From Desulfovibrionales bacterium (GTDB lineage Bacteria > Desulfobacterota > Desulfovibrionia > Desulfovibrionales > Desulfomicrobiaceae): a stretch of DNA of 43,966 nt. Position 1 is the first letter of the stretch. Each line of letters begins with the position of its first letter. Of this stretch, positions 25,365 to 33,683 are shown one piece after another. The stretch covers positions 1-43,966 of the forward strand of contig JAAYCS010000063.1 of the NCBI GenBank assembly GCA_012729655.1. The letters are read 5' to 3'. Below the pieces are notes generated by a model. The model saw only the letters and a program-made list of their open reading frames with translations, was not told the origin of the DNA and made no database searches. A program made the position numbers and the translations under genes.

Positions 25365-26057
25365 TCAGCGCACCAGCCCGACGGGCACGCCGACCTCGGC
25401 CTTTATCAACGCGTCGCCCAGCTCCAGCTTGTCCAGCTCCTTTTTGAAGGCGTCCACGTTCTGGGCCAGGGCCGGGAAGGTGCCCCAGTGCATGGGGATG
25501 ACCTTCCTGCATCTGAGCATCATGGTCGCCATGGCCGCCTGGGCCGCGTCCATGGTGAAGACGCCGCCGATGGGCAGCAGGGCCAGGTCGATCCTGTGCA
25601 GCTTACCCCACAGGGCCATGGACGAGAAAATGCCCGTGTCCCCGGAGTGGTAGACCGTGTAGCCGTCCTCCAGCCGGACGATGAAGCCCACGGGCACGCC
25701 GGCTTCGCAGGAGTGGTGGGCCTGGGTCATGGTCACCGAGATGCCCTGATGGATCACGGTGCCACCGATGTTGAAACCGATGCCGTTCAGGACCTGATCG
25801 CCCGGCAGACCCTGGGACTTGAGCCTGGCCGCCAGCTCCACGATGCAGCCCAGGGTGGCCCCGGTGCGCCTGCAGATGTCCAGGGCCTGGCCGACGTGGT
25901 CGCCATGGTCGTGGGTGACCAGGACCAGGTCGGCGTCGATGTTCGCCGCCGCGGCCTTGGCCGAGGGGTTCCCGTCGAACCAGGGGTCGATGAGGATTGT
26001 TTTATTTCCGGATGTTATGGCGAAGGCCGAGTGGCCGTGCCAGGTCAGGGTGTTCAT
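25365..26057 (-). CDS. Metal-dependent hydrolase, UPF0173 (metallo-beta-lactamase fold)
   Basis: A 230-aa cytoplasmic protein of the YtkL/UPF0173 group: it starts with [11 protein letters not shown] and [12 protein letters not shown], has the metal motif THDHGDH, then [29 protein letters not shown] and, at the end, [12 protein letters not shown]. These supply the His/Asp ligands for two metals. No substrate is established for the group; the fold hydrolyses phosphate esters, lactones or related bonds. The ATG at 26057 follows AAGGAGA. The stop codon abuts the long inverted repeat. Confidence 0.9.
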   Translation of the reverse strand: MNTLTWHGHSAFAITSGNKTILIDPWFDGNPSAKAAAANIDADLVLVTHDHGDHVGQALDICRRTGATLGCIVELAARLKSQGLPGDQVLNGIGFNIGGTVIHQGISVTMTQAHHSCEAGVPVGFIVRLEDGYTVYHSGDTGIFSSMALWGKLHRIDLALLPIGGVFTMDAAQAAMATMMLRCRKVIPMHWGTFPALAQNVDAFKKELDKLELGDALIKAEVGVPVGLVR

Positions 26058-26332
26058 GCTGTCTCCTTGCCGCAGTCCTCTTCCGTCAGAACGGTCTGTC
26101 CGGGCTTGGCCCGCCACGGGGAGGCCTTTTGAATTTTTTTCCGGTCTGGACCGTCGCTGCGACCATATTTTCAAACCTTTTGGCGTGCCCAGTCCCCGAG
26201 GTCAAGCCCATGTTGCGCGGTCACCTGCCCCTGCAGGTTGAAAATGATGCATGGAATTGATTTTCTTTTTCATCCTTCTTGATTACAGATACATTCACGC
26301 CAAATCTCAGCACGCTCGAGGAAGATATCGTC

Positions 26333-27010
26333 ATGAAGTGTAGGATGTTCTTCGTCTGCCTGGTCCTCGGGGCCATACTGCCGCAATTTTCGGGCGATCT
26401 CCTCCATGCGGCTCCGGCTACGCCCGCCGCAAGGGAGCATCGCATTGTTGCGGGGGATAGCATCCGCGCCATTCTGCTCCGTTACAACTGCATCACCTCC
26501 ATGCGGGAGTATGTCCATGCCCGCCGTGCTTTTGCGCAACTGAACCCGGCCGTTGCCCATTCCGGGGCGCTGGTCCCTAATGCCAGAGTACGGGTTCCTG
26601 TATACCGGAAGCAGGAATCCTCCTGTCTGCGTTTTCGTGAAGGACGGATCGTGCGCATTGAATTCGAGGTCCACGAGGCGAAGGAAAAAGTGTCGATCTA
26701 CCTGGACAGTCCGGTTCTCTCGGACCTCTTCATGCTCGACGGGGTGCCCCCTGGACGCGTGGTCTGCGATTTCGATGGCACGCTGCCTGAAAATGGCCTC
26801 AGACGCGATGTGGAATGCCACGGCCGGTTGGTGCGCAGGATCCGCGTGGGACACGACGACAAGCCCTATAAGCGGGCCAGAGTCGTGCTGGATGTGGAGC
26901 ACACGCTGTTCGGCCATGTCGATCAGAAGTTTTTTGAACAGGACAGCGTGGTTGTGCTGACCATCCATGAAGCTTCTGAAAATGGCAAAAGCGAACGTTC
27001 TTTCCCCTGA
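26333..27010 (+). CDS. Secreted protein with LysM-like N-terminal region
   Basis: A 225-aa exported protein. Residues 1-27 look like a signal peptide (core FFVCLVLGAILPQFSG, ending HAA). Residues about 36-90 (HRIVAGDSIRAILLRYNC ... LNPAVAHSGALVPNARVRVPV) follow the LysM pattern for peptidoglycan binding. The C-terminal half is beta-rich and reminiscent of an AMIN domain (VRIEFEVHEAKEKVSIYLDSP), a module that targets envelope proteins; this second call is weak. The start at 26333 has GAGGAAG upstream. The next gene, cbiC, lies 41 bp downstream, so the two may share a transcript although no functional link is evident. Confidence 0.65.
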   Translation: MKCRMFFVCLVLGAILPQFSGDLLHAAPATPAAREHRIVAGDSIRAILLRYNCITSMREYVHARRAFAQLNPAVAHSGALVPNARVRVPVYRKQESSCLRFREGRIVRIEFEVHEAKEKVSIYLDSPVLSDLFMLDGVPPGRVVCDFDGTLPENGLRRDVECHGRLVRRIRVGHDDKPYKRARVVLDVEHTLFGHVDQKFFEQDSVVVLTIHEASENGKSERSFP

Positions 27011-27051
27011 TGACATACATCCTGAACCAATCAGGGTGATAAGGAAACTTC

Positions 27052-27690
27052 ATGTACACACACGTACCGGCGGAAGAGATCGAGTCCCGATCCATGGCCA
27101 TCATTGATGCCGAAGTGCCAGAACCAAGGCCCTTCGCCGCTGAGGAGTGGGTTGTTGCCCGACGCATGATCCATGCCACAGCGGATTTCGATCTTCTGAC
27201 CCATATCCGCTTTCACCCCCAGGCCGTTCTTGCAGGAAAGACAGCGCTCCTGGCCGGGGCGGACATCGTCACTGACACGCACATGGCGCTGGTCGGCATT
27301 CCCCGGCGTCGGCTCGATCCTTTGGGGTGCACAGCCCGGTGTCTGATGAACGAGGCCCGAGTGGCCAAGCGGGCCAAGGCCGAGGGCGTGACCAGGGCGT
27401 GGGCCGCTGTTGACGAGGTCATGGCCCATGGCGGGGCGGATATTTTTGTCATCGGCAATGCGCCGACAGCCCTGGTGCGGCTTCTGGACTGGATCGGACA
27501 GGGGGCCAGGCCGCCGCAGCTCATCATCGGCATGCCTGTGGGATTTGTGAACGCGGTGGAATCCAAGGAACTCCTCATGGCCCAGGACGCGGTTCCCTAC
27601 ATCACCGTGGCAGGCCGCAAGGGTGGATCGAGTCTGGCCGCCTCGGTGGTCAATGCCCTGGCCAAGCTTGCCCTGGAACAGCGCGGCTGA
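27052..27690 (+). CDS. cbiC: Cobalt-precorrin-8 methylmutase
   Basis: Moves the C-11 methyl group to C-12, giving cobyrinate, in anaerobic cobalamin synthesis. The 212-aa protein has the CbiC/CobH pattern: EIESRSMAIIDAE, VVARRMIHATADFD with the catalytic His, DTHMALVGIPRRRLD, FVIGNAPTALVRLLD, MPVGFVNAVESKE and AGRKGGSSLAASVVNAL. AAGGAAA precedes the ATG. It is separated by more than 5 kb from the other cbi genes and on the opposite strand, and no cobalamin riboswitch is visible upstream, so it may be controlled differently from the main operon. Confidence 0.95.
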   Translation: MYTHVPAEEIESRSMAIIDAEVPEPRPFAAEEWVVARRMIHATADFDLLTHIRFHPQAVLAGKTALLAGADIVTDTHMALVGIPRRRLDPLGCTARCLMNEARVAKRAKAEGVTRAWAAVDEVMAHGGADIFVIGNAPTALVRLLDWIGQGARPPQLIIGMPVGFVNAVESKELLMAQDAVPYITVAGRKGGSSLAASVVNALAKLALEQRG

Positions 27691-27756
27691 TCGTGCGAGG
27701 GATGTCAGCAGTTCCAGGGTGTGATCCGTTGCGGAAGGATGCGCCGGCCGCGAGGT

Positions 27757-28062
27757 TCATATCTCTTCAATGATGCTCAGGCGGGTGTCGAGAACCATAT
27801 CTTTGATGCGGTCCTGAAAGCTGCGCATGTGCCCGGAGCGCAGATGTGCCTCCAGCGCCCTTCTGTCGGACCATTTCTCGAAAATCGTGACGGCATCCAG
27901 GCTGTATTCCTGTGTTTCCATTCCGGTGCGCACGTCCCGGGCTGGAAAGTAGTCCATGCAGCCGGCCTCCTGTCGCACCAGGACGGCAAGCTCCCGGAAT
28001 TCGAGCAGAAAAGGAGGAAGCATGCCCGGTTTGAGTTGGATGCGGGCGACGACGTGGATCAT
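27757..28062 (-). CDS. ABM-domain (antibiotic biosynthesis monooxygenase-like) protein
   Basis: A 101-aa ferredoxin-like alpha/beta-barrel protein: IHVVARIQLKPGM, then the central RQEAGCMDYFPARD, FEKWSDRRALEAHLRSGHM, and a closing helix FQDRIKDMV. That order is typical of the ABM superfamily, which includes YgiN-type quinol monooxygenases and cofactor-free oxygenases; many members have no known role, and oxygenase action in an anaerobe is doubtful. The start at 28062 overlaps the stop of the DUF3592 gene (ATGA), which fixes both and implies one transcript. Confidence 0.8.
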   Translation of the reverse strand: MIHVVARIQLKPGMLPPFLLEFRELAVLVRQEAGCMDYFPARDVRTGMETQEYSLDAVTIFEKWSDRRALEAHLRSGHMRSFQDRIKDMVLDTRLSIIEEI

Positions 28063-28553
28063 GCTTTTTCCCCGGCGGGCCTGCCTCGCAGCAGATAGAC
28101 CCCGAAGATGACGGCCACGCTGCCAGTGAAAAAACAAAAGAGACCGGCTCCAACCTTGAGCAGAAGCAGGGGCACATGCAGATGCCGGAACAGGACGGAC
28201 TGGTCCGGCCTGCCGGGGTTGACCAGGGTTGTCACGGTTCGGCTCTCCTGCTGCGCGGCTTTGAGGTCGGCGTGCAGGTTTTCAGGGCATTCGTCACCGA
28301 TGCAGGAAAACAGGCCGTCATAGCTCGTGCCACTGAATTCATAGCGGTATCGGGCCACAGTCTGGTTGCCCAGGGCCTGGTCATCGCTGGAGAAGAGGTC
28401 TACCCCAAGCAGCTCCGCGCTTCGAGGGGACCACGATGCTGCGGACCAATACACGTAGGCGCTTTTCCCGGCGTCAAGGAGAAACCTCGTGCCCAGCATG
28501 ACGAAGGGGATGCCCAGAACGAGCAGGAGGATCTTGCGGGCCGTGGCGAACAT
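28059..28553 (-). CDS. DUF3592 membrane protein
   Basis: A 164-aa protein with two transmembrane segments, near 7-23 (KILLLVLGIPFVMLGTR) and near 130-155 (LLLKVGAGLFCFFTGSVAVIFGVYLL). Between them is a beta-rich domain with ARYRYEFSGTSYDG and the family hallmark VNPGRPDQSVLF. Two Cys (SCIGDEC) in the outer domain may form a disulfide or bind metal. Function is unknown. Its start overlaps the stop of the heavy-metal-associated protein gene, so it is the middle gene of a coupled trio. Confidence 0.8.
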   Translation of the reverse strand: MFATARKILLLVLGIPFVMLGTRFLLDAGKSAYVYWSAASWSPRSAELLGVDLFSSDDQALGNQTVARYRYEFSGTSYDGLFSCIGDECPENLHADLKAAQQESRTVTTLVNPGRPDQSVLFRHLHVPLLLLKVGAGLFCFFTGSVAVIFGVYLLRGRPAGEKA

Positions 28554-28753
28554 CAGGATACAGGCTCGAAACCGATCTTGCGAATGGCATCCTTGACGCT
28601 GTCCACATCGACTTCAGGTCCGGCAGTGAAGCTGGCCTGGCCAGGAGTCAGAGTGACCGACACATTGGAGATTCCGGGTATGGACTGCAGCAGCTTGGTG
28701 ACAGATCCGGTGCAGTGTTCACAGGACATGCCTGATATCTTGATGGTTGTCAT
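28553..28753 (-). CDS. Heavy-metal-associated domain protein (CopZ/MerP-like chaperone)
   Basis: A 66-aa single HMA domain with the metal site GMSCEHC (residues 8-14), in the ferredoxin-like order beta-alpha-beta-beta-alpha-beta. Such proteins carry Cu(I) or similar soft metals to P-type ATPases. No ATPase is adjacent; instead it leads the DUF3592 and ABM genes with overlapping stop/start codons (TGATG at the first junction). The ATG at 28753 has AAGGAGGCC upstream. The longer frame to 28801 is not needed. Confidence 0.9.
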   Translation of the reverse strand: MTTIKISGMSCEHCTGSVTKLLQSIPGISNVSVTLTPGQASFTAGPEVDVDSVKDAIRKIGFEPVS

Positions 28754-28858
28754 GGTGGCCTCCTTTTTCGGCACAATGTCCCAAAGAACCCGGGAAGGCA
28801 ATGCTTTGCTGCGCTGGACAGCCAGGCGCTTCCAGGGCAGAAGGGGAAAACATCAAGG

Positions 28859-29698
28859 ATGAGCATGCTGTTTAGAAACGCCCACGCCAAGCTGACCCGC
28901 CGCATCCGCTCCGTATCCCTGGCAGAGGAATACTGGAAGCGATTCCGCATCCGTCTCAAGAGCGACGAGGAGGTGGAGGGCATCGCCAGGGCAGGAGAAC
29001 TGGTGGTCCGCACCCTGGACATGGTTGCAGCCCATATCAGGCCAGGCATGACCGGCGAGAGCCTGAACGGACTGGTGCATGCGTATACCCTGGATCATGG
29101 GGCCAGGCCCGCCCCGCTGGACTACCGCGGTTTTCCCAAAAGCGTCTGCATCTCCGTCAACGAGGAGATCTGTCACGGCATTCCCGGTTCGCGCGAGCTC
29201 CGCGAAGGGGACATTGTCAACGTTGATGTGACGAGCATCCTCGAAGGCTGGTTCGCCGACGCCAATCGTACATTTCTGGTCGGTGAAGTCTCTCGCGAGG
29301 CAAGGGAACTTGTGGATGCTGCGCGCCGCTGTCTGAGCCTGGGCATCGAGGCCGTCCGGCCCGGGGCGACCCTGGGCGATGTGGGGCACGCCATCCAGCG
29401 GCATGCCGAAGGGGCAGGGTATTCCGTTGTCCGGGAACTGGTGGGCCATGGAGTGGGGCACGCTTTCCACGAGCAGCCCCAGGTCAACCATACCGGGAGG
29501 CCGGGCATGGGCATCGTGCTCGTCCCGGGCATGGTCTTCACCATCGAACCCATGATCAATCAGGGCGGTCCACAAACCAGAAGGCTGAACGACGGTTGGA
29601 CCGTAGTCACCGCCGATGGTTCCCTTTCCGCCCAGTTCGAGCAAACCGTGCTGGTGACGGAAACGGGCGTACGCAGTCTGACACCCTATGCGTTGTGA
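28859..29698 (+). CDS. map: Methionine aminopeptidase, type I
   Basis: Removes the N-terminal Met from nascent proteins. The 279-aa enzyme shows the pita-bread fold and all five metal ligands: DVTSILEGWFADANRTF (two Asp), GHGVGHAFHEQP (His), FTIEPM (Glu) and FEQTVLV (Glu). The substrate-site His is in EEICHGIPG. A 40-residue basic N-terminal extension precedes the usual start (SDEEVEGIARAGELV); it has no SEC-C zinc motif. The ATG at 28859 is preceded by AAGG only 1 nt away, whereas a second in-frame ATG at 28865 is 6 nt from it, so the true protein may be two residues shorter. Confidence 0.95.
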   Translation: MSMLFRNAHAKLTRRIRSVSLAEEYWKRFRIRLKSDEEVEGIARAGELVVRTLDMVAAHIRPGMTGESLNGLVHAYTLDHGARPAPLDYRGFPKSVCISVNEEICHGIPGSRELREGDIVNVDVTSILEGWFADANRTFLVGEVSREARELVDAARRCLSLGIEAVRPGATLGDVGHAIQRHAEGAGYSVVRELVGHGVGHAFHEQPQVNHTGRPGMGIVLVPGMVFTIEPMINQGGPQTRRLNDGWTVVTADGSLSAQFEQTVLVTETGVRSLTPYAL

Positions 29699-29713
29699 TT
29701 TGGGCGTGCCGTG

Positions 29714-29736
29714 AAGGGGCTCGAAAGCCCCTTTTT
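29714..29736 (+). terminator. Rho-independent terminator of map
   Basis: AAGGGGCT (29714-29721), loop CGAA, AGCCCCTT (29726-29733) and a T5 tract (29732-29736). It lies 16 bp after the map stop and touches the stop codon of the convergent GGDEF gene. Confidence 0.88.
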
Positions 29737-31193
29737 CATTGCATCGATGCGGCATCCAGGATGGACGAACTGCACACCATGTTTCGTCCGCTGGTCTTGG
29801 CCCGGTACAGAGCCTGGTCCGCGATGTGGATGAGCTCCTCCGGGGGGGCCAAGGCCCCTGGCTTGAGACCTGCAATGCCAATGGAGACGGTGACCCTGAA
29901 CATCTTTTGCTGGAACTGGAAAATGGACTGGCTGATAATGGCCCGCAGGCGCTCGGCCAGCATCCAGGCCTGATCTTCCCTGGTCTGGGGCAGGATAATG
30001 ACGAATTCCTCACCCCCATATCGGGCCGGAAAATCTGATTCACGCAATGTTTTTTGCAGAATCCTGCCGACCTCCCTGAGCACCTGGTCGCCGGCCTGAT
30101 GGCCGTAGGTGTCGTTTATGGACTTGAAATAGTCCAGATCGAGCATCAGCAGGCTGAGTTCATCCTGGTGGCGTTGATGCCGCTTCATTTCCTCGCGCAA
30201 ACGCATGTCAAAGTGCTGACGATTGGCGATACGGGTCAGACCGTCATGGTCTGACTGTGCTTTGGTCTTGCGGAATTCAAGACTGTTGCGCATGGCCAAG
30301 GCAAGATGGTTGGCCGCCGATCCAAGGACACGCAGGCGGTCCTGCCCCAGGGTCGAGGCCTCTGTCGAACAGATGACCAACGCTCCGAAAGGATCGTCCC
30401 CCACGCTCAAGGGCTGGGTCAGAATCTGTTCCAGTTCAGGGGACATGTACTGGGCCTCTTTTCGGGGTGCGAGAAAAGACACCTGGTATCCGCTCACCTC
30501 TGACCTTCCCAGCCGTTTGGCCACGCTCAAGAGATGGGTGATCCACTGATCCTGACGCTCGCTGGCAAGGTTGTCGGGCAGAAAGAGTTCCGCTTCGATC
30601 TGCCCCTGACGCCCATTCCAGAATACGGCCATGACCGCGCTGACCTGCAGGAGCAGGTTCAGGTCGTCGGCGGCGGAGGACAGGATGACAGCAGGGTCAA
30701 GTGTTTGGCTGGCCTTGGTCAGCAACTGGTTCAAAAATGTCAACTGTTCATTCTTGCGGGCCAGGAGTTCCCGTTCCAGGCTTATTTCACGGGCCATCAT
30801 GAAGATGTCCTGATACATGACCGAGACCTCTTCGGCCTGGGTCAGGGCACGGGTAATTTTTGCCTCGTCCAGCGGTAGGGTGACGAGCCCGAGAAAGGCC
30901 CCGGAAGCCATGTATTCCAGTACCTCCCCCTCGCAAACGTCCGCAATGAGCAGGAATGGCCAGGACTGGTGGCTTTGCAGGGCCTCCCGGTCTTCCGGGC
31001 TCAAGGCTCGCCATGAGGACGCGGGCACGAACAGGATACCGCTTTGGGGCCGATCGGTAGATTCCAGAAATTTCAGGACAAAACCTGTCGAGCGGTTGTG
31101 CAGCACATGGTTTTCCGGGAGAAGCCCGGTCAACGCACCGGCCAGATGCGACTTCAAGTTGAGTCCAAGACAGGTCCTGATGGCCATCTCCAT
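29736..31193 (-). CDS. Diguanylate cyclase (degenerate sensor - GAF-like - GGDEF)
   Basis: Makes cyclic di-GMP. In the 485-aa protein, an N-terminal alpha/beta part resembles a receiver domain without a clear phospho-Asp. A helical linker rich in Leu/Glu (LERELLARKNEQLTFLNQLL) leads to a GAF-like domain (about 175-325), then GGDEF with DHDGLTRIANRQHF, LLMLDLDYFKSINDTYGHQAGD and the active-site loop GGEEF at 393-397. RESD at 384-387 is an intact inhibitory I-site (RxxD five residues before GGEEF), so product feedback is expected. The start at 31193 has GGAGG 6 nt upstream. The frame stays open to 31508, but that would overlap the glycosyltransferase gene by 228 bp and has no ribosome binding site. 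Confidence 0.9.
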   Translation of the reverse strand: MEMAIRTCLGLNLKSHLAGALTGLLPENHVLHNRSTGFVLKFLESTDRPQSGILFVPASSWRALSPEDREALQSHQSWPFLLIADVCEGEVLEYMASGAFLGLVTLPLDEAKITRALTQAEEVSVMYQDIFMMAREISLERELLARKNEQLTFLNQLLTKASQTLDPAVILSSAADDLNLLLQVSAVMAVFWNGRQGQIEAELFLPDNLASERQDQWITHLLSVAKRLGRSEVSGYQVSFLAPRKEAQYMSPELEQILTQPLSVGDDPFGALVICSTEASTLGQDRLRVLGSAANHLALAMRNSLEFRKTKAQSDHDGLTRIANRQHFDMRLREEMKRHQRHQDELSLLMLDLDYFKSINDTYGHQAGDQVLREVGRILQKTLRESDFPARYGGEEFVIILPQTREDQAWMLAERLRAIISQSIFQFQQKMFRVTVSIGIAGLKPGALAPPEELIHIADQALYRAKTSGRNMVCSSSILDAASMQ

Positions 31194-31280
31194 TGAATCC
31201 TCCGCAGCAGGGAAAAATGACGCCGTATCCCAACCTAGCAAATTCATTGCCAAGATAGGAACGCTGCTGCCAAGGCAGGC

Positions 31281-32921
31281 ATGACAGGCGCGAATATTGC
31301 TTTGGCTGCATGCATGAAAGAACCATCGGGTTTGATCTGGGGAACGCTGGACCCATTCGTGGAAAGAGGCCCTGTTCTCGGGCGCAAAGTGGCCAACAGG
31401 GGGTTCATCCAAGCCCTGCTGACGGTCGACCCGTTTGACGGGTACCATTTTTTTCTCCCGGACGCCCTTTCCGGTCAGGCGGTACATGACTTTGTCCAGC
31501 AGTATCATCCCGGTCTCGGTCCGAAAATCCGCATCCTTCCGCGCACCGAACTGCCCTCCAGGATAGCCTCAACGGCCTACCACTGCTTTCACCTGTCGGA
31601 CTGCATGACGACCCAAGGCTTTCTGGCAGCCCTGCGGAACCGCGTGTCATGCACCGCTTTTCCCGTCACCGGCGTGACCCATTCCCTGTCCTATGCCCGT
31701 TACGGCCAGGCCATCGCCCAGCACGTCTGGTCCGGGGTCACCCGGCGGGACTGCATTGTGGCCACGTCCCGGGCCGGAGCAAGCGTGGTGCGCAACATGC
31801 TGCAGGGATTGCTGGAGAGGATGCCCGACGCCACGGTTCCGCAGGTGGAGCTGGTCCCGCTAGGGGTGTGGCGCGACGAATTCGTCAGAGAGGGACATGC
31901 GCCATTGGCAGGAGTTCCGGATGCCAAAACCGTGTTTCTCGTTCCAGGGCGGATCAGCCCCTATTCAAAGATGGACATCCTGCCTCTCCTGCGGGCGTTC
32001 CAGCGATTGGGCCGGGCCGGAACGGATCTCGGAGGGATTTGTCTGGTCCTGGCCGGAGGGGCCGACGAGGGAACGGAGCTGCCCGGGACCCTGGCCAGTC
32101 TGGGGGCCAATATCGGCCTGGAGATCGTGGTGGTCCGCTGCCCGGATGACGAGGTCAAAAAGGCCCTGCTGCATCGGGCCGATGTGGTTGTGTCCCTGGC
32201 CGACAATCCCCAGGAGACCTTCGGGTTGACCCTGCTGGAGGCAGGGGCAGCAGGCAAGCCCGTCATCGCCTCAGATTATGACGGCTATCGGGACCTGGTC
32301 CTGCATGGTCAGACAGGGCTGCTGGTGCCGACCATGGACAGCGGAATGGATGAGACGGTCGGCCTCATGGCCCCCCTGCTGTACGACAGCGTCTACCACC
32401 TCTGGCTGGCCCAGGACGTGGCTGTGGATGTGGCCATTCTGGCCGGGTATCTGGCCCGACTGATCGACCCCGGGGAGCGGGAACGCATGGGCGCAGCTGC
32501 CCGGGAGCATGCCCGCAAGTTCGACTGGCCGAAGATTGTGAAGCAATATCTGGCATTGTGGGAGCGGTTGCATGAAGAGCCCTGTCCCTTGCCCGGCCAA
32601 GGGGCGTTTTGGCATCCGTTGGCCCTGGATTACGGCCGTGTGTTCAGCGTCTATGCAAGTGGGCGTTTGCACGAGAGTCATGTCCTGGAGGCCACGGACC
32701 TGGGCCGGGCCGTGTACCGGGGGCAGGATCATCCCGTGATGTATGCGGGGATAGAGGATCGGATCGATCTGGATCTGATGCGGTTCATTCTGGTCCGGGC
32801 CCGGAGGGGAATTGCCTGGGGCAGGCTGGCTGAGGAATGCAGCTCTCCGGCTTTGGGAAGCACGGTGTTGTGGATGCTCAAAAACGATTTGCTCAATATT
32901 CTGCACAGGGACGAGACTTAG
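31281..32921 (+). CDS. Glycosyltransferase, GT4 type, with extra C-terminal domain
   Basis: A 546-aa GT-B enzyme. The second Rossmann domain carries VFLVPGRISPYSKMDILPLLRAF (in two conserved pieces, VPGRISPYSK and DILPLLRAF), CLVLAGG, VVRCPDDEVKKALLHRADVVVSLADN and the E-x7-E nucleotide-sugar motif ETFGLTLLEAGAAGKPVIASDYDGYRD. The retaining mechanism follows from the GT4 fold. About 120 residues after the catalytic part (from CPLPGQGAFWHPLALDY) form an extra domain I cannot name. There is no membrane segment. The start codon lies 87 bp from that of the divergent diguanylate cyclase, so the pair may share control. Acceptor and sugar are unknown. Confidence 0.85.
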   Translation: MTGANIALAACMKEPSGLIWGTLDPFVERGPVLGRKVANRGFIQALLTVDPFDGYHFFLPDALSGQAVHDFVQQYHPGLGPKIRILPRTELPSRIASTAYHCFHLSDCMTTQGFLAALRNRVSCTAFPVTGVTHSLSYARYGQAIAQHVWSGVTRRDCIVATSRAGASVVRNMLQGLLERMPDATVPQVELVPLGVWRDEFVREGHAPLAGVPDAKTVFLVPGRISPYSKMDILPLLRAFQRLGRAGTDLGGICLVLAGGADEGTELPGTLASLGANIGLEIVVVRCPDDEVKKALLHRADVVVSLADNPQETFGLTLLEAGAAGKPVIASDYDGYRDLVLHGQTGLLVPTMDSGMDETVGLMAPLLYDSVYHLWLAQDVAVDVAILAGYLARLIDPGERERMGAAAREHARKFDWPKIVKQYLALWERLHEEPCPLPGQGAFWHPLALDYGRVFSVYASGRLHESHVLEATDLGRAVYRGQDHPVMYAGIEDRIDLDLMRFILVRARRGIAWGRLAEECSSPALGSTVLWMLKNDLLNILHRDET

Positions 32922-32939
32922 CGTTCCCAGGCTACCGGA

Positions 32940-33683
32940 TCACACTCCATACTTTTCGAAATACCCCCGTGGAGTCAGGATCTTGTCGCTGACCAATCGA
33001 CTGGCGCTGTTGCCGACAATTACGATGGTCAGCATGTCGGCCCGGTCCGGATCACACGATTCCAGGGTGGTCGCAAGGACCTCCTGGTCCTGACGGAAGG
33101 CGTTGCGCACGAACCCCACCGGGGTCTGAGGACCTCGCTGGCGGGCCACGATATCGAGGACATCGGCGAGATATGAACTGCGCCTTCGGGATTTGGGGTT
33201 GTACAGAACCAAGACGAAGTCCGCCTCAGCCGCGGCCCAAATCCGCTTCATGATAGTGGGCAGCGGAGTGAGCAGGTCCGAGAGGGAGACGCAGGCGAAG
33301 TCGTGCATCAGCGGAGCGCCCAGCAGGGCTGCCGCAGCGCACAGAGCCGGGATGCCGGGGATGATCTGCAGGTCGATCCTGTCCACCAACGCCCATCGCT
33401 CCAGATATTCCAGCACCAGTCCGGCCATGCCGTAGATACCGCTGTCTCCAGACGAGACCACCACTGTGTTCATGCCGTCCAGGGCCAACTGCACAGCCTT
33501 TTGGGTGCGTTCCATCTCTTTTTTCATGGGGCTGGAGAACAGGGTCTTGCCCTGCAGCAGTCCCGGATCCACCAGATCGACATACCTGTCGTATCCGACC
33601 ACGGCCTGGGCCTGGATCAGGCAGTGCAGGGCCATGGGCGGGAGAAGTCCGGCAGTGCCTGGGCCGAGGCCGATGACGGTCAA
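32940..33683 (-). CDS. cbiH: Cobalt-factor III / precorrin-3B C17-methyltransferase
   Basis: Methylates C-17 with ring contraction in the anaerobic corrin pathway. The 247-aa SAM-dependent tetrapyrrole methylase has VIGLGPGTAGLLPPMA at the start, VVSSGDSGIYGMAGLVLEYL, IIPGIPALCAAAALLGAPLMHDFACVSLSDLLTP (recognised in pieces: PGIPALCAAAA and FACVSLSDLLTP) and LYNPKSRRR, the CbiH/CobJ set. The start is a TTG at 33683 that overlaps the cbiFG stop (TTGA); the frame stays open farther upstream, but only within cbiFG. It is the last gene of the operon and ends 18 bp from the convergent glycosyltransferase, with no terminator seen. Confidence 0.93.
   Translation of the reverse strand: MTVIGLGPGTAGLLPPMALHCLIQAQAVVGYDRYVDLVDPGLLQGKTLFSSPMKKEMERTQKAVQLALDGMNTVVVSSGDSGIYGMAGLVLEYLERWALVDRIDLQIIPGIPALCAAAALLGAPLMHDFACVSLSDLLTPLPTIMKRIWAAAEADFVLVLYNPKSRRRSSYLADVLDIVARQRGPQTPVGFVRNAFRQDQEVLATTLESCDPDRADMLTIVIVGNSASRLVSDKILTPRGYFEKYGV

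Noticed and set aside
29736-31508. The longer diguanylate cyclase start at 31508 (and the ATG at 31247)
   Set aside because: They would overlap or crowd the divergent glycosyltransferase and have no ribosome binding site, whereas the ATG at 31193 has GGAGG at 6 nt.
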